DNA of 64,000 nucleotides from Zanthoxylum bungeanum (GCA_019454045.1 SKCR01023742.1:310001-374000), one strand, 5' to 3'. Positions 32,554-45,649 are shown, counted from the stretch's first letter. Notes: generated by a model from the letters alone, not told the origin. Program-made: numbers and translations.

Positions 32554-35500
32554 TCTAGTGCCAATCCACGGTATCATATACACGTCTCAATGTGTATCAT
32601 ATGCACATGGCCCTCAAAAGCTCACCAGTACTTAAGAGGCAAGAAACAAGTCCGCTATGAAATATTGAGTTTGTCAAAACAAACTCCATCGTTTCCCTAG
32701 TCAGCATCATTCATATTTTGTAGAATCTAAATTATACATTAATATGACACTGATGCTACATCAGTATTATGCTACAGCTACTAAGTTGTCCAAGTATTTA
32801 GGGATCAAATCCAAAAATATTATGAGGACAACCGCAAGCACAACAGCAATATAAAACTTCTAATTTATAAGGTCACTATGCAACTTCATAAGTCTATACT
32901 TCATAAGTTGCATCTAATTCTACTCAGTTAGTAGAATCCTTCGTGACACTCCCACTGCATCTTTTGTGACTCTTTATGACGTAGACTGTCTAACGTCATA
33001 ATTAGTCTCAAAACTAATATGACCCTAATGGTTGCAGACTATATTCTCCATGAATTAGAAACTCGTTCTTAATATCTCAAAGATCACAAAGAACGTGTTT
33101 CAAGATCCATCATATGACAATTACGATTAAATCAATATCTACATTCGCACATTATAAAGTATTTATTATGTCATCATCAAATGATACATAAGATTGATTA
33201 GACATTCTAATCAATATCTCTTTCGAAAAAGGAATCATCATTTACGAAAAATGAATACTTTATATAAGACACACAATAACTGTCCAACAGTTATACTAAC
33301 TGTCATAAAGATAGCCTAGTTATGTCCTTTATTAGATCATATCTAATGTACGAATAATAGGAGTATCTCACAAGTCTCTTGGTTTTATATCTTATATAAA
33401 ACTTTATATCGTATATAACAGAGACTACTCCCACTGTTTTCACGGAGTAAAGAAGACTTAGGTAAACCTTTTACCTAACAAACATCTCATTATTACTATA
33501 ATAATGATAATGTTTGTTAGGATATATAACAATAGAAAGTAATTTGTAAGCTCCCACTAACCCTTTTATCACATATGTATTCTATATACTTTGACAAGAT
33601 CAGACAATTTGACGATATCAAAAATATAGAACACATATTTCTGGAAGACTTATCCGAGTCTACAATAGGCTCTGTAATCTAGCACACTAAACTGCGATCT
33701 CAGCAGAACACAAACTCTAGGGCCATTTCAGAAAGAACTCTTCAAATAAGGAAATCACAACTGATCTCTTATCTGAATAAGTCATCCAAAAACGCCACTT
33801 TGCATTCTTTAGCTAAAATATACAGTTTATTATCAACATTAACCAATATATCTTTAATTGTTCAATTAACGTGACTAGAGATAAGTTTTCTCAGAATCTA
33901 CAATAGATTGCTGAGTATAACTTTTCTCACTGTCATACTGTAAAGGTCAAACCTTTAATAAGCTCATATTTCTTTCGCTGCGCAAACAATTAGCACATAT
34001 CATGAACTAATTCATAATGAAAGCGTAATCAAGTTCAAAACTTGATCGTAGTAAGCTATGAACAATCTTATATCGATGGTCCAATGGTGAACTTCCAGAA
34101 TCGATATCAAATATCGCTTCCATTATAAGTTATAGGATAATGTTTCTTCAGTAAGAAAACAACGGAACCATTAAGTATCAAATACTCGTTAATGATTCTG
34201 TTATCCTATTGGACTGGTACGGAAGATGTATAAGGGTTGTTTCATCTTATTAATTACGTAGTTCCATTTATAATTTATCATTCTCACATTTGACTTCAAT
34301 AAGTCAACTCTTTTCTACAATAGTTAACATATGATGTACACCAAGTAATAAAACGATTTTATTACTTAGAATCGTAGGAAAGATATTCTATTAAATAGAA
34401 TACAATATTCTATTAAACAGAATAAACGATAAACTTTTACTTATAACTCCGAGGTGTAAGTAATTTCCATTATATAACTATTATATAAAAGAAATATTGA
34501 AATCTCAAACTTTTCAAGATTCAAATTTTCTACCTATACATATCATATATGCAACTGTAGAAAATAATGGAACATTAATTAAAGAGATGAATTAGTGTTA
34601 CTGGAGTATAACCCCAAGAGTATTGAAACTAATTCGGTAACATTTAATATCAAACGAATCAAATCATATAAGATTCAATTGCTCCCACTACTCAATTCCA
34701 TCAAGATGGAATCGTGGAAAAATAATATTGAATATGAATCATATTCACTGTATAACCTTAGAACTAATTGCTTTAAATTCAAATGTTTGATCGTATCAAA
34801 GATCTTTGAACAATTCAAAGACATGTAATGAATTTTAAGGATCAAGTTTTCAAAATACTTTAGATTGAATATATTTGAACAAGTCAAAATGTTCAATCTT
34901 CGTTTCATCAGAACAGATTGAAAGTTCTTGATACTTTCAAGACTTTCAATATGTGTTCCTTCAGAAACACGTAACTAAGTTATGACAATTCATCAACTAA
35001 TTTACGAAATAAAGAAAACTACCTTAAGCAATTATTATTTATTAAACTACATACATCCAATGTATCAGTTAAATAAATTTGGTGATCCAATGATAATCAT
35101 TGGTTAAACGAGATCTTAATCACTTTCCTGAATACAATATTCATTAAATGGACAAGGATGTGTGGTGTGATCTAGTATCAAACCATCCTTTACCATACGG
35201 ATTGAGCATCCAATACTTAAGTGATTGAATTCATAAAGCATCGTTCTAAATTATTTACTTTACCGAATAATTTTTCTTAATGTTTATCTCTACGTCAATG
35301 ACACTACTAGTTATTATAAAATATGTAACAATTGTTTATAAAGAACAAGTGACTATCCAATAGTCGCAAGTTTCGATATCAAATATCAAAACAATCGTTA
35401 ACCAATATTTCAAATAACTAGACGGGAGATCTGGTATCCAATACCTATAGTTGTAATATTGTGAAAATCGATATTTTCTATACACAAATATATGCATCTG

Positions 35501-36137
35501 CTTTCTTTAGCTTTACTATTTGCATTCAACTATTCACAACAATTGTAAATAACTGATTAGCAAATCGTGTCAGACACATTACCTCTAAAGGTAATTAAAG
35601 CTTAGAAACGTCATTACTAGATAAACAAATACCTAATAGGGATTTCTAAATACCAGTCAAGAATCTCGAGACATGAACTAATTCAAGTCAATTCTTACTG
35701 CATAAGAAACTATTGTCTCTAAAGTATTATATCCTAAAGGGGATATCTATCTAGATTATCTATCATGACTTAGAAACTAAGTTATTAACCATCTTTATTT
35801 TTCAAGAAAATCGGAACAACAGTTCCCGATGGTTTAGACTAATCTAATAATATCCTAGTCTATTAGTATCTAGAACCTATTCTAGAATAACTGCAACCAA
35901 GAGTCTAGTCAGATAACATATCAAAATATGTGTGCAGTAAATAAAAGTTTAATTCTATCTACTATAGAATAAGGAAACAAACAAGCGGCAATTTCCATAA
36001 TAACATACACTGCCTAAGTTATGGAATATTTTAAACTTAACAGTGCCTCCCACTATTTTTACGTAATGCCGTAATCCCCAACGGAAAGACGAGAATTCAA
36101 TAATTAAATCGAATTCCATAATGGGAAGAGGACCCCA

Positions 36138-36188
36138 TGAATATATTTCGACTCACAGCAGAGGCACGGTCTCGCCGACGTATATTCA
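36138..36188 (-). other. R2a leader stem-loop 2 with repeated 22-nt loop motif
   Basis: Stem TGAATATA (36138..36145) pairs with TATATTCA (36181..36188). The enclosed motif at 36152..36173 reads, on the minus strand, GAGACCGTGCCTCT followed by GCTGTGAG. The equivalent in R2b is 51442..51492. Confidence 0.7.
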
Positions 36189-36423
36189 CAGGTAGACAAC
36201 TAATTGTCAATCACTCACTAGTGACTCCAAGGTTCCGGTCCTGGCCGTTTCTCGTTGTCGCTGCGAAGGCAGGCCCATAAGGAGACGTACCAAGGTTAAA
36301 CTTGTCAATGATAAACTCAAGTTACTTGCGTAACCCTGACAGCTAGGGCAAGTTCAGGATTCCGCTTTCGCTTGAATTTATCTAGTATCTAATATACATT
36401 CGGCATAAATAAATTTCTATCAG

Positions 36424-36460
36424 CTACACCCTCACAGCAGAGGCACGGTCTCGGATGTAG
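36424..36460 (-). other. R2a leader stem-loop 1 with repeated 22-nt loop motif
   Basis: On the minus strand CTACATCC pairs with GGGTGTAG, giving one U-G wobble in RNA. The loop holds the same 22-nt motif (36431..36452). The R2b version has the fully paired GGATGTAG. Confidence 0.7.
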
Positions 36461-36685
36461 TCAACGAAAAGATATTTATAAACTGTATTGACAAGACGGA
36501 CCAAGAAACAAGTATTCCAAATACTAGTTACTTTAAAACCTTATTAAGCGGGGATATTCCATTAAGTGTCATACACCCTAAATCTAATCAAATTAGATTA
36601 TAACATGCATGTATAAAGTCAAGAAAACATGATTAAACATTGAATAAAATAAGCTAATCATTTATGGAGGCCTAGAATCAGACTC

Positions 36686-36697
36686 GCTCTGATACCA
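36686..36697 (-). other. Primer binding site of R2a
   Basis: Minus strand TGGTATCAGAGC, the standard complement of the 3' end of plant initiator-methionine tRNA, three bases after the 5' LTR. Confidence 0.92.
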
Positions 36698-36700
36698 TTT

Positions 36701-39315
36701 TGTAGGGGTTTTAGGGGCAGAATCCGGTAACGCAGCGGAAGCGGTGGAAAATCAAATTTTCCGATTTCAAAACTTTTTCTCGGATTAATTAAATAAACAT
36801 ATTTATTTAATTATCCAATAATCAAATTATGAAATAAAATTCAAATAAATCATATTTAAGTGAATTTACCAAATTACCCTTACACTTGGTATTTAGTCCA
36901 TTTTAGTCCGAAATTGATCAAATCAATTTTGAATGATTCTAAATAATTTCTAAAATGAACTTAGCATGTTCAAAACATCAAAACACCAAAAGCACATAAA
37001 TCCCCATTTTTCCATCCTTGGCCGAATGCTCCATTTGGTGGGCAACTTGTGCATTTTGTCATTTCATGCATCAAAACACATCAAGATGTAATCCAATGAA
37101 CATGAAACTTTATATGCATCATATACACATCCAAATGCACAACATATATGAAAATCCCCAAATTTGGAATTGGTCATGAACCCTAATTTTTCAATTTCAT
37201 CAAATTGGACAAATTAGACCAAATTGGTTAAATCCAACACTTCAATCATCTTTCTTCCATCCAATCAAAGTCTCAACACAATGAAACAACTCAAGATCAA
37301 ATCTAGGTCATCTAAGAGTGGGTCAACAACTCTAGATTAGCAACAAGGTTTCCAAAACCACAAAAGAACACTTATTACTACAATAGCCATAAGCTTCCTT
37401 CATCATACATGCTCTACACTTTCTTCAAAACCTCCATCATCAAAAAAACAAAGAATAAAGAAATAAATAACTAAGAACATCATATGTTAAAGCCTAGATC
37501 CTAAGGAACATTTTCCTTTCTAATAGTAAGTTGAAGAAACTTACTAAAATCCAAGCTTTCTTTGATTTCTTCTTTCTTTCTCACAAGCTTCCTTTGTTTC
37601 AATTAATGGAGTTTTCTTTAAAGTGTATTAGGTTATCAAATGAAATGAAATGAAAAAACATATATATGTGTACAAAACTTGCCTTGGCCGAAAATGGTAA
37701 AGGCTAACACAAAAAATATTAATTTCAATTTCATTTCAAATTTCATTTGATCAACTTATCTTATCAACTTAATAAATATCTAAAACACCTTTATTGATAT
37801 TTATTTAAGTCAACAAAAGCAACCAAGAAAAATATAACTCTTATATTTATAAGGTGTTGGCCGAAATTATGAAGAAATAAAGGAAAAAGATATTTTTATT
37901 TTTCAAACAATTTTGAACAAATATCTTAAGAAGTCAAAATCAATTTGACAACCTTTTCCTTTAATGTAAAGTCAAACATTTACATTTATAATCATTTCCT
38001 AACTTTATCATTTGGTGATATATTTATATTTTAATTATATTAATCATTTAACAATTAAATACAAATATATCAAATATATGTATTATATTTACTTTAAATA
38101 TCTCAAATACATATATTGATGATATATGTCAAATAACTTTATTTGACTATTTATTAATGTGTATTTAATAATATCATATATTAAATACAAATACACATTA
38201 ATTAGGAAATGACGGTTCGGCCCGATCGCATGTATTTTTCGTTTAACGATTAAACGATTTATAAATAATCATCATTATTCATAAATGTTGCTCTAGTGCT
38301 CTACGAGTATGTTTCATTATTGAGACTCTCTAGATTCAGACATATCCGTCACGAAATCCAATTTCATGTGCATAATCTATCCACCCGTAGATTATGACGA
38401 TCACGGATAAACTAGCTGAATCATACAGGTCGAGGTCATTGCATACGTATAATCCCTCTGTCAAAGGTATCCAGATAATCCCAGAGATATAGATGTAAAC
38501 GTCAAATCTCTATAGGTATTATCTCATCGACGTATCTATTAGCAATCTTTAAATAACACTCGGAACTTACTTCCGATGTATACTGTGGCCACAGATTTAA
38601 CAGACTACTAAATATATATGGACTACCTATGCTTTGTACACAGAACTGACGGATCCTATCTTGACACACACAGGATATCCTGAGGATCGATCCACACCCA
38701 ACGAACAGGCGGAGGTCTGATCTAAATAGATCGGTGACGTGACTGCCATCTAAGTGTGGAGGATGTCTTATACATCCACAGTGGTGTCTCAAGTCGAAGG
38801 ACCACTATGCTACTCAACCCGAGAAGATTCTTATTGATGTTGGTGTACCATCCATTAAGAATCTTCGGTGAGCCATTCAGTGTTTATCTACTATAAACAC
38901 CTACACGTCAATACGAGTCTCCATAGACTCATGGTTCATTGGGATAAACCATCGGACCAAGTCTTGATATACGACATGTACTGGTCTCAACAGATTTGAC
39001 TAACCGACCCGTGTTAGCAAATCTTGACCAGGAACTATGTTTGATAATATTCATATAGCAGTGACACTTCTCAATGTCAATTACAAACTAACTTTGTAAC
39101 TATGTACTGCATTATATATTATCGGGCCTTTGTCTAATATATACATATCACTAAACCACATTTTGTTTCAATCTAATCGTAATCAGATCAAATACGTATA
39201 TAAGAACAAGAGGTGCAACCATAAATAAGTAATATTATGGAATAAGGGGATGTTCGTAGTCATGAATCAGACATAAATACGGTCCGGATTGGCGCTCTGA
39301 GCACCAACCCCAACA
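36701..39315 (-). repeat. R2a 5' LTR (2615 bp)
   Basis: Direct-repeat partner of 29940..32538. Plus view starts TGTAGGGGTTTTAGG and ends CCAACCCCAACA, then the GTTAT duplication. Confidence 0.95.
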
Positions 39316-39320
39316 GTTAT
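39316..39320. repeat. Target-site duplication GTTAT, right of R2a
   Basis: Second copy of the duplication described at 29935..29939. Confidence 0.93.
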
Positions 39321-40440
39321 GGCCTAAATATGAGAAAATAAAAATTCTTACCGATTTTACGCTACTAAGCTAGTTGCTATACCAATTAAGCTTATTAATC
39401 AAATTCTTAATCTCAAGCTATGCTAAATAATATGGAAAGATAATGTTAAGCTTGCGATAAAATAAAGAGATAGAGTTAGAGAAATTGACACCGGTGATTA
39501 TAGTAGTTTGGCTAACAATGCCTACATCTACTCCCTCAAGTCTCGCTTGAAGATTTCCACTAAGTTGAATCCACTACTTACATCGAGATTTCCGTGGCTC
39601 ACTCGAAACCACGAGTTTTTTCCCCTTGGTTCACTCCAAAATTTTACACAAGAGTTTTCCAATGGCTCACTATTAAACCCTTAAAATGAGTTTTGTTCAT
39701 AGGCTCACTCACAACCTTTTACAAATTGCCTTCTTTTAGTATACCCACTCAACAAGGGTCTTTCAAACCACAGGTGTTTGAATAATGAAGTTTAAAGTAC
39801 AATTGGGCACTCACAAAGATAATGAAGATTTAGTGTGAGTTGATAACCCAATAAATTTAAGCTCTCTAAATTATATGAAGATTTATGTAGTGGAATTTTG
39901 TATGAGAGTGTATGATGAAGAAGGTTTTGTAAAACTCTCTGCGTTTTATTTGTTAGAAAATGTATGAAGGTGTTAAACTTGGCAAAAATTAATTTAGGGC
40001 TCAATACATAGTGAAATAGAAAACTGCCACGACTTTTCTATCTGAGACCGGTATGTCGGTCTCAACAGCCGGTATGGCGGTATGATAAAGTATAACAGCT
40101 ATATTTCCAATTGAATATTAAATTACAATACCAGGTTACTGATCGATATGGTATTCGATATACTGGTGTGCTTACGGGTATAGAGACCGGTATGAATCAT
40201 GCCGATTTTCGAGAGCATGTAAAATACAAAGATTGACCGGTATGAATGCTAGTATGCTCTAAACCGATTCCAGTAACTGTGCAAACCCTAAAGTGACAAG
40301 TATGGGTGACCAGTATGAAGTAGCCCGGTTCCAAAGGTGATGCGAAACAGCTCCGAACAGAGTAAGGACACCGATATGCCGGTGTGAGGGACCGATATTC
40401 CCTTCTCACTGCCAAAATTTTAGGATTTGAAAGTTAAAAT
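39321..40440. repeat. Probable retroelement relic with ACCGGTATG-type short repeats
   Basis: No gene seen. 39480..39780 has the layout common in decayed plant retroelements (ACACCGGTGATT...TGCCTACATCTACTCC...). 40040..40410 carries repeated CCGGTATG and variants (40048, 40068, 40188, 40236 and degenerate ones after) and a hairpin at 40044..40063 (GAGACCG, 6-nt loop, CGGTCTC). Frames 39792..40004 and 40197..40415 have no recognisable motif. The family is not identified. Confidence 0.4.
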
Positions 40441-41551
40441 CATTTTGCACATGATTCTACTGCATGTATATGAATGTGCAAATGTCTTATGAGCTTAGAG
40501 ACTGAAATTAACAACTCACTTACAAAGAGGGCACTAAACTAAGACCACATAAGATTTTCTTCAATAAGGCGCTAGTCTTCACCACCAATGTGCTTCGACA
40601 AAGTTTTATAATGTATGCTAATGCGCGTCAAAGACTTCTAGTATTGTATCATCAAAATTCATTTTGAGAATATGTCGTTAACAAATGTGATTTCAAAGTT
40701 TTGATTATCACGTGCATTAACAAAATTACATGACTGAGTTTTATTTTTAAAACAAATAATCCATGGTTTACAAAAGAAATATTATCACAATTAATAATTC
40801 ATTATGAAATCTGCTTTTTACTTGAGAAATTTGATAAATCTCTCTCTTATCTTACAATGTAATGTATGTTTCTTTCAATTTTTTTCTTCATTTTTATCAT
40901 ATTAGCTAATAAAATTCATTGTTTGCCGTCACTTGTAATTAAACAAAAACATTGCATTCAAATATAAGATATGCACCCCACGTGTTTTAAGATTTCCTAA
41001 TAGGTGAGATTTTTTATAAAAATTTACTTTTAATAAAAAAAAAAAATTTAATTCAAGTTTTTGTGGTTTTCAACTTTCATTATTAGAGAAGTAAAAAATA
41101 ATTTAGAGTTAGAAATAATTTTTATTTCATGTTGTTCGTTTTTTAATCAAATTTTATTTTTTTATTATTATTAGAACAATTCATAACTTGTTAAAATCCA
41201 ACAAAATACCGATAAAATAATTTCTTAATGTTCTAAAGAATTTTTAAAATCGTTAAAATATAAAATAATCATTTACAATTAATCTAATTAAGTTGAATAC
41301 ACCCAGACCCCTTACAAAAACAGCTTTGATAAAGCTCTCCAAGCATCAACTGCAGTGCTAGCTCATGTTGCACATCAGATTATCCCCAACCTATAACTTG
41401 CAGCATTCATTCAACCATTGACATAAATCAAAGTCAAACAAATAAATAAACCCCATATGAATGAACCTGATTATTTATAATCCCAAATTTTCATTTTTTG
41501 TCACAATAAATAATAGTAACAAATGATGATCGATGATGGTAAAAAAAGTAA
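40441..41551. other. Intergenic, 3' flank of the S40-family gene
   Basis: AT-rich low-copy sequence with an A-run near 41035. I see no repeats shared with the rest of the window and no coding motif. About 41290..41420 is less AT-rich but gives no readable protein. Confidence 0.5.
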
Positions 41552-41935
41552 TTATGTTTCCAAAAAACCAGTCATTTGATGAACTGAATTCCGAACTCGA
41601 CACAAATCTCTGCCTTTTAATGTTCTCCCATTGCCTGAACAAACAGAAAATTCCGTCTTGCCTGCAACTCTTCTGGAAATAATAACATGGGGCGGTTCGA
41701 TTTCTCCATCTTCATCTTCCTCTTCATCCCTATGCACGTACGGGAATATGTTGTCCGGGATATTAATACTCACCGGAACAGCTGATTTATTCTTCTTATT
41801 ATTCGTACCACGGGTCACGCGTCTGCTGCTGTTAGATGATAATACCGTCTCTCGATGATTAGTCATGTACTTGTCGTTGTCGTTATTCCAGTAATCGGAG
41901 AAGATCACGTCGGATTCTTGGAACTCCTCGGCCAT
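41552..41935 (-). CDS. Senescence-regulator S40 / DUF584 family protein
   Basis: Intronless gene for a 127-residue protein, the only convincing host gene here. The N-terminus MAEEFQESDVIFSDYW matches the family's EFQESEV-type start. The middle (residues 19-50) is a low-complexity, Asn- and Lys-rich linker. It is followed by SINIPD (56-61, the family's nVPdW site with the tryptophan missing), an acidic run DEEEDEDGE (70-78), EPPHVIISRR (80-89, family PPHE-ARR), and the C-terminal signature FSVCSGNGRTLKGRDLCRVR (96-115) ending TGFLET. Known members are small plant proteins, often nuclear, linked to leaf senescence and stress. The biochemical role is not established. The ATG is well supported by AAACATGGC context and by the family N-terminus. 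Length is typical for short members. A TATA box lies about 65 bp upstream. The copy looks intact. Retroelements begin 2.2 kb downstream and 3.5 kb upstream. Confidence 0.93.
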   Translation of the reverse strand: MAEEFQESDVIFSDYWNNDNDKYMTNHRETVLSSNSSRRVTRGTNNKKNKSAVPVSINIPDNIFPYVHRDEEEDEDGEIEPPHVIISRRVAGKTEFSVCSGNGRTLKGRDLCRVRNSVHQMTGFLET

Positions 41936-41996
41936 GTTTGGATTATATTGAAGAAGAAATGAAATAGTGGAAAAAAAATAGTGGTAAATAAGGTTA

Positions 41997-42006
41997 GGAT
42001 TTATAG
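41997..42006 (-). promoter_or_regulatory. TATA box of the S40-family gene
   Basis: Minus strand CTATAAATCC, about 62-71 bp before the ATG. This is the usual layout for a plant TATA promoter with a short 5' UTR. Confidence 0.65.
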
Positions 42007-42012
42007 ATAAAG

Positions 42013-43980
42013 GAATGTAATGATGAGTTTAGGTACTTGTATTTAGAATCATCTAGAATGAGAATTGGATTGTAATCTAATGGTAATGAAATCAAATAAT
42101 ATTTTAATTAATGTATTTCTTTTATATTTTAATTAAAATGAATTGTTAACATATCACAAAAATATACTTTGTTAAAATTGTCTTTTTCTTTAATAAAATT
42201 AAAAAAACATTTTAAAAAGGAAATATATGCATGTGTTTTTTTTTTTAATATTGTGCGTAATATTATCAATTGTTATCAATTATTATTTTATTAATTATTA
42301 ATTTGTTATTGTATTAGGAGTAAATTAAGAGTTTATGTATGTAGGGCTAAAAATTGCGTAAAACACAAAGTCCGACGACATTTAAGGAAAAAGACATAAA
42401 ACTGTTAAATGTTTCCGAAAAGACATTCAAAACCCTTGTTCTAATATTTAATATACATAAGAATGATAATGTAGAATAAATATATTAAATTTCATTTTTT
42501 TAATCCAAAATGATAATATTTAATAATGAATGAGTGTCTACATATATTTTTATGAATATTAGAGGATTTTATATCCCTTTCCCAAAATATTGGGGATTCG
42601 GTGTACTTTTTCCGTAAAAATATCAACCATAATATTAGAATCTCATTCTCATGAGAATTTTATTCGAGAATAAAAATGAAGAGGTCTATCATTTTCATTA
42701 TGACAGAAGATTAAAAAATATAAAAATAAACACTCTCAATAAAAATCATTTCTTATTCTTATTCCTCAATATTCTGATCAGTAAATACACCATAAATATA
42801 AATAGTTAAAGGGCGTTTATGGAAAGATTGTAAAAGATTTATTTTCACTTTTCTAAAATTTAGGTTGTGTTATGGACGAATGGAAGTCGGCTACCTTCCT
42901 ATACCATTTGCTTGCGGCTTACGGATATTTACTTTCTTGTAGCTTGTTAAGCTAATGTATTGACTTATTTGGCTCTTTAGCTTTTATGAGTTTGCAAGTT
43001 TCTCCTTGGACTTTGCTTGGAAAATAAGTAAGAATTTAGATCTGGTGCTAAATTAAATTGTATTTAGTTTTTTTTTTTTTTGTAATATTTTACCGCACGT
43101 GTATTTATAACAAGAAAAGATTAAAATTTAATTATATATATATTTTTTATCCCTGTCAATCATTTATAACAACAACAACGGCAATAATGATAATAATATC
43201 AATCAAAATCTCAGCTATGTATTGAATCCAAATCCAATAGATAAATAATCACTGCATTTCATATTGTTTCACTTTCTCTGTTTGGATTTGTTTTAATTGT
43301 CCATTTTTGGTCATTATATCTCATGTGTGTACTAAACTTCAACTACTATTTTGGAAATTTTTGTCAATAGCAAAGCACTTTATACAAAATGCTAAATATT
43401 TATCTATTTCAGTTAAAATGCTTGAAGGCTTGAACACTACCTAATTACATTATCCACAAGGAAGAAAAGTACCTAATTTGCTAATGAAGCCGAGCCAAGT
43501 CGGAAGGAAGAAATACAAATCACATTTTGGGAGTCATTTTCGTGTAATTTTGTTCTTTTGCACACATGCAAACATTCTTACCATTGGATATTTAAAAATA
43601 TAATTATTCTTTGGTAGGGACATCCTCATTTTATAAGGTTCATACATTCTTTAAAAGACAAAAAAAACTCTAATGCACTAAAATTAAAAAAGAAAAAAAG
43701 TTTTCCACAATATTTTACTGGAAAATTGTGGATGTTATCACCATAAATTATTTTTTGAAAAATAATACATATGATTTTCAGGAAGAAGGGTGATTGCGAT
43801 TTTACTACCGTACGCAAACGCACGTATCGTTCAAGTAATATATTGACAAAAGTCGGATATCGTACACGCATGTACTTAATATCTCCCCTATTAATATCAA
43901 AAATAACTTACTAAACTATTAATTGCAAGATTGAGTGATTAAACTAATTAACTAAAAAGTAAATAAAGAACAAATAACAA
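42013..43980. other. Intergenic, 5' flank of the S40-family gene
   Basis: AT-rich, with homopolymer T runs near 42239 and 43070. No gene, RNA or repeat shared with the rest of the window is recognised. The frame 43626..43871 has no known motif. Distal promoter elements of the S40 gene may lie here but cannot be named. Confidence 0.5.
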
Positions 43981-45456
43981 CGTCCGGAGGAAACCTTATA
44001 TAATAGAAGAATCTATAGTTGTAACTTCACATAAGCACGAAAACAATGGGGTCAAACATAATTCAATTAATGAAGTAGTTGTTATGAATTATTAACCTAG
44101 AACACTAAAATTAAGTTATGAGGTTTCCTTTTTGGTTTTGGGACGAGCTTGTACTTATATAGAAGGTACGAGGGTCTTTCCTGATTAAAAATTGAGTTCT
44201 GGCAGCACTGGGAAAACATCCTCTGTGTTGCGACGAGTGATGGCCTTCATCAGCGCTTCTTGATGCGCCCAATTTTGGTTATTTTGGTTTATTTTTTTTC
44301 ATGCATGGATCGAGACGCACTTCTAACCTCGCGACACGTGCGATGTTTATGAAATTTGGCCCAATTTTGACTCTAATGTTGTCGATTCATCCCTCGTAGA
44401 GTCTGTTTGAGTCTTGATATGATTTTAACCTGCAAAACAAACCCAAAACACATCAAAGCGCTCACAAAACTCAAGATAACACACAAAACACTGAGATAGA
44501 GGGTCGTTAGATATTGACCTAATCCTTAATCTGAAAATCTTCCAGAAATATTCGGAAATATAACACCCGTTAAAGGTAGGATGCTACCGGTAGATGATAG
44601 GATTAACCCGTCTCCATAAACCTCTAAATTTACAGAAAATCGGACATGATATATTCTAAAAGTAGACAACCTGAAACAAAGTCCAACATCAAAACAAAAT
44701 CTGAAAAGACATCACATACACAAAAGGACCTCACGTCCACACAAAACACATAAAGATATCAATAAACACTTAATGGCTCCATGCCCACAACATCACATGC
44801 AATCAAAAACTTTACTTAATAATACAAAACAATGTGCTCAGCACGACAAATAACATATAATCATAGACCCTAAACTTGTAAGATTTTTCCCAGGACACTT
44901 GCGATGTTGACTGTAACTATGATGATCTGCGTCTCGAGCATGACTTCAAAAGTGGTTGACCCATCTGGTAGCCAATCTACAAAACTAACAAATTGGTTTG
45001 GTGTGAGTTAAAAAACTCAGTAAATAACCACGCTCGTAAAAAAAATTATACAATTCAAACATATAAGAAGGTTTTTCAGAATTACCAATTTATTACGAGT
45101 TCAGAATTTTCAACTTTATTTTTATCCTTTTTTTTTAACATGTGCTAAATCCTCATATTTATATATCTACTTATATGCCAATTTAACACCCAAATATCCA
45201 AAGCATACAAAGCAAAATTCAAATATCATAGAGTACGTCATCTAACATCGAATCAATTTCAATCATATGAAACATGAAGTCATATTTTTTTTTATTACGA
45301 ATAAGCATCTTTGAAATATCATCAAATCGATAAGTAAAACAAACTTTCTTCAATTTGAAACAAACCTTCTTCAATTCCGATAGCCTTACAATAACTTAAC
45401 ATTCGTGATTCATATGCATTCACACATATCATAGTTCACTTCTCTTATATTCATAC
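43981..45456. other. Intergenic, possibly decayed retroelement sequence
   Basis: No gene seen. 44560..45060 (TATAACACCCGTTAAAGG..., then GTGAGTTAAAAAACTCAGTAAATAACC) has the style of decayed gypsy-type LTR sequence, and 44190..44540 looks like a retroelement leader. I find no PBS, PPT or paired LTR, so this is only an impression. Confidence 0.3.
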
Positions 45457-45647
45457 TGTTGGGTGTGCAAACAAAGTCCCACATTGGTTAGAAATGGGGA
45501 AGATCATGGGCATATAAGGATAGACATGTATCTTCATTGGTATGAGGCCTTTTGGGTATAGCCCAAGAGTAAATCCATGAGGGCTTAGGCCCAAAGTGGA
45601 CAATATCATACCAATGTGGAGATAGATGATGTCCAAGGTTCCTTACA
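45457..45647 (+). repeat. R3 5' LTR (short, 191 bp)
   Basis: Starts TGTTGGGTGTGCAAAC and ends GGTTCCTTACA, two bases before a PBS. It includes AAAGTCCCACATTGG, a sequence style common in short plant copia/TRIM LTRs. No second LTR is in the window. Confidence 0.75.
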
Positions 45648-45649
45648 AG

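Larger units (their letters stand above)
32554..36685 (-). other. R2a internal region without recognisable coding sequence
   Basis: No frame above about 77 codons. A short GGGTTAGTGGGAGC near 33555 (minus strand) resembles the R1 RT segment encoding VSGS, which may be a relic of a copia RT. Otherwise nothing is readable. The region is colinear with 50945..55105 of R2b. The leader end (36030..36470) carries the AAAAATAGTGGGAGGCA motif and two stem-loops presenting the same 22-nt motif (see those entries). The frames 34595..34828 and 34675..34908 are shadows in AT-rich sequence. Confidence 0.75.
29940..39315 (-). mobile_element. R2a: complete large non-autonomous LTR retrotransposon
   Basis: 9376-bp element on the minus strand with LTRs 29940..32538 and 36701..39315, a perfect 12-nt iMet-type PBS, a PPT and the 5-bp duplication GTTAT. 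The two LTRs differ at only about 1 % of sites in the first 320 bp compared by hand, so it is fairly young. Even so, the 4.16-kb internal region has no long open frame and no clear protein motif. This matches the definition of a large retrotransposon derivative (LARD) mobilised by another copia element. Confidence 0.93.

Noticed and set aside
34595..34908. Overlapping 77-codon frames on both strands (and 52745..53036)
   Set aside because: AT-rich R2 internal sequence; both strands are open by chance and no motif is present.
43626..43871. 81-codon frame upstream of the S40 gene
   Set aside because: No recognisable motif, AT-rich composition, no promoter or conserved counterpart in the window.
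45457..45647. R3 short LTR as a Cassandra TRIM carrying 5S rRNA sequence
   Set aside because: No 5S promoter boxes are visible, and a copia gag follows.
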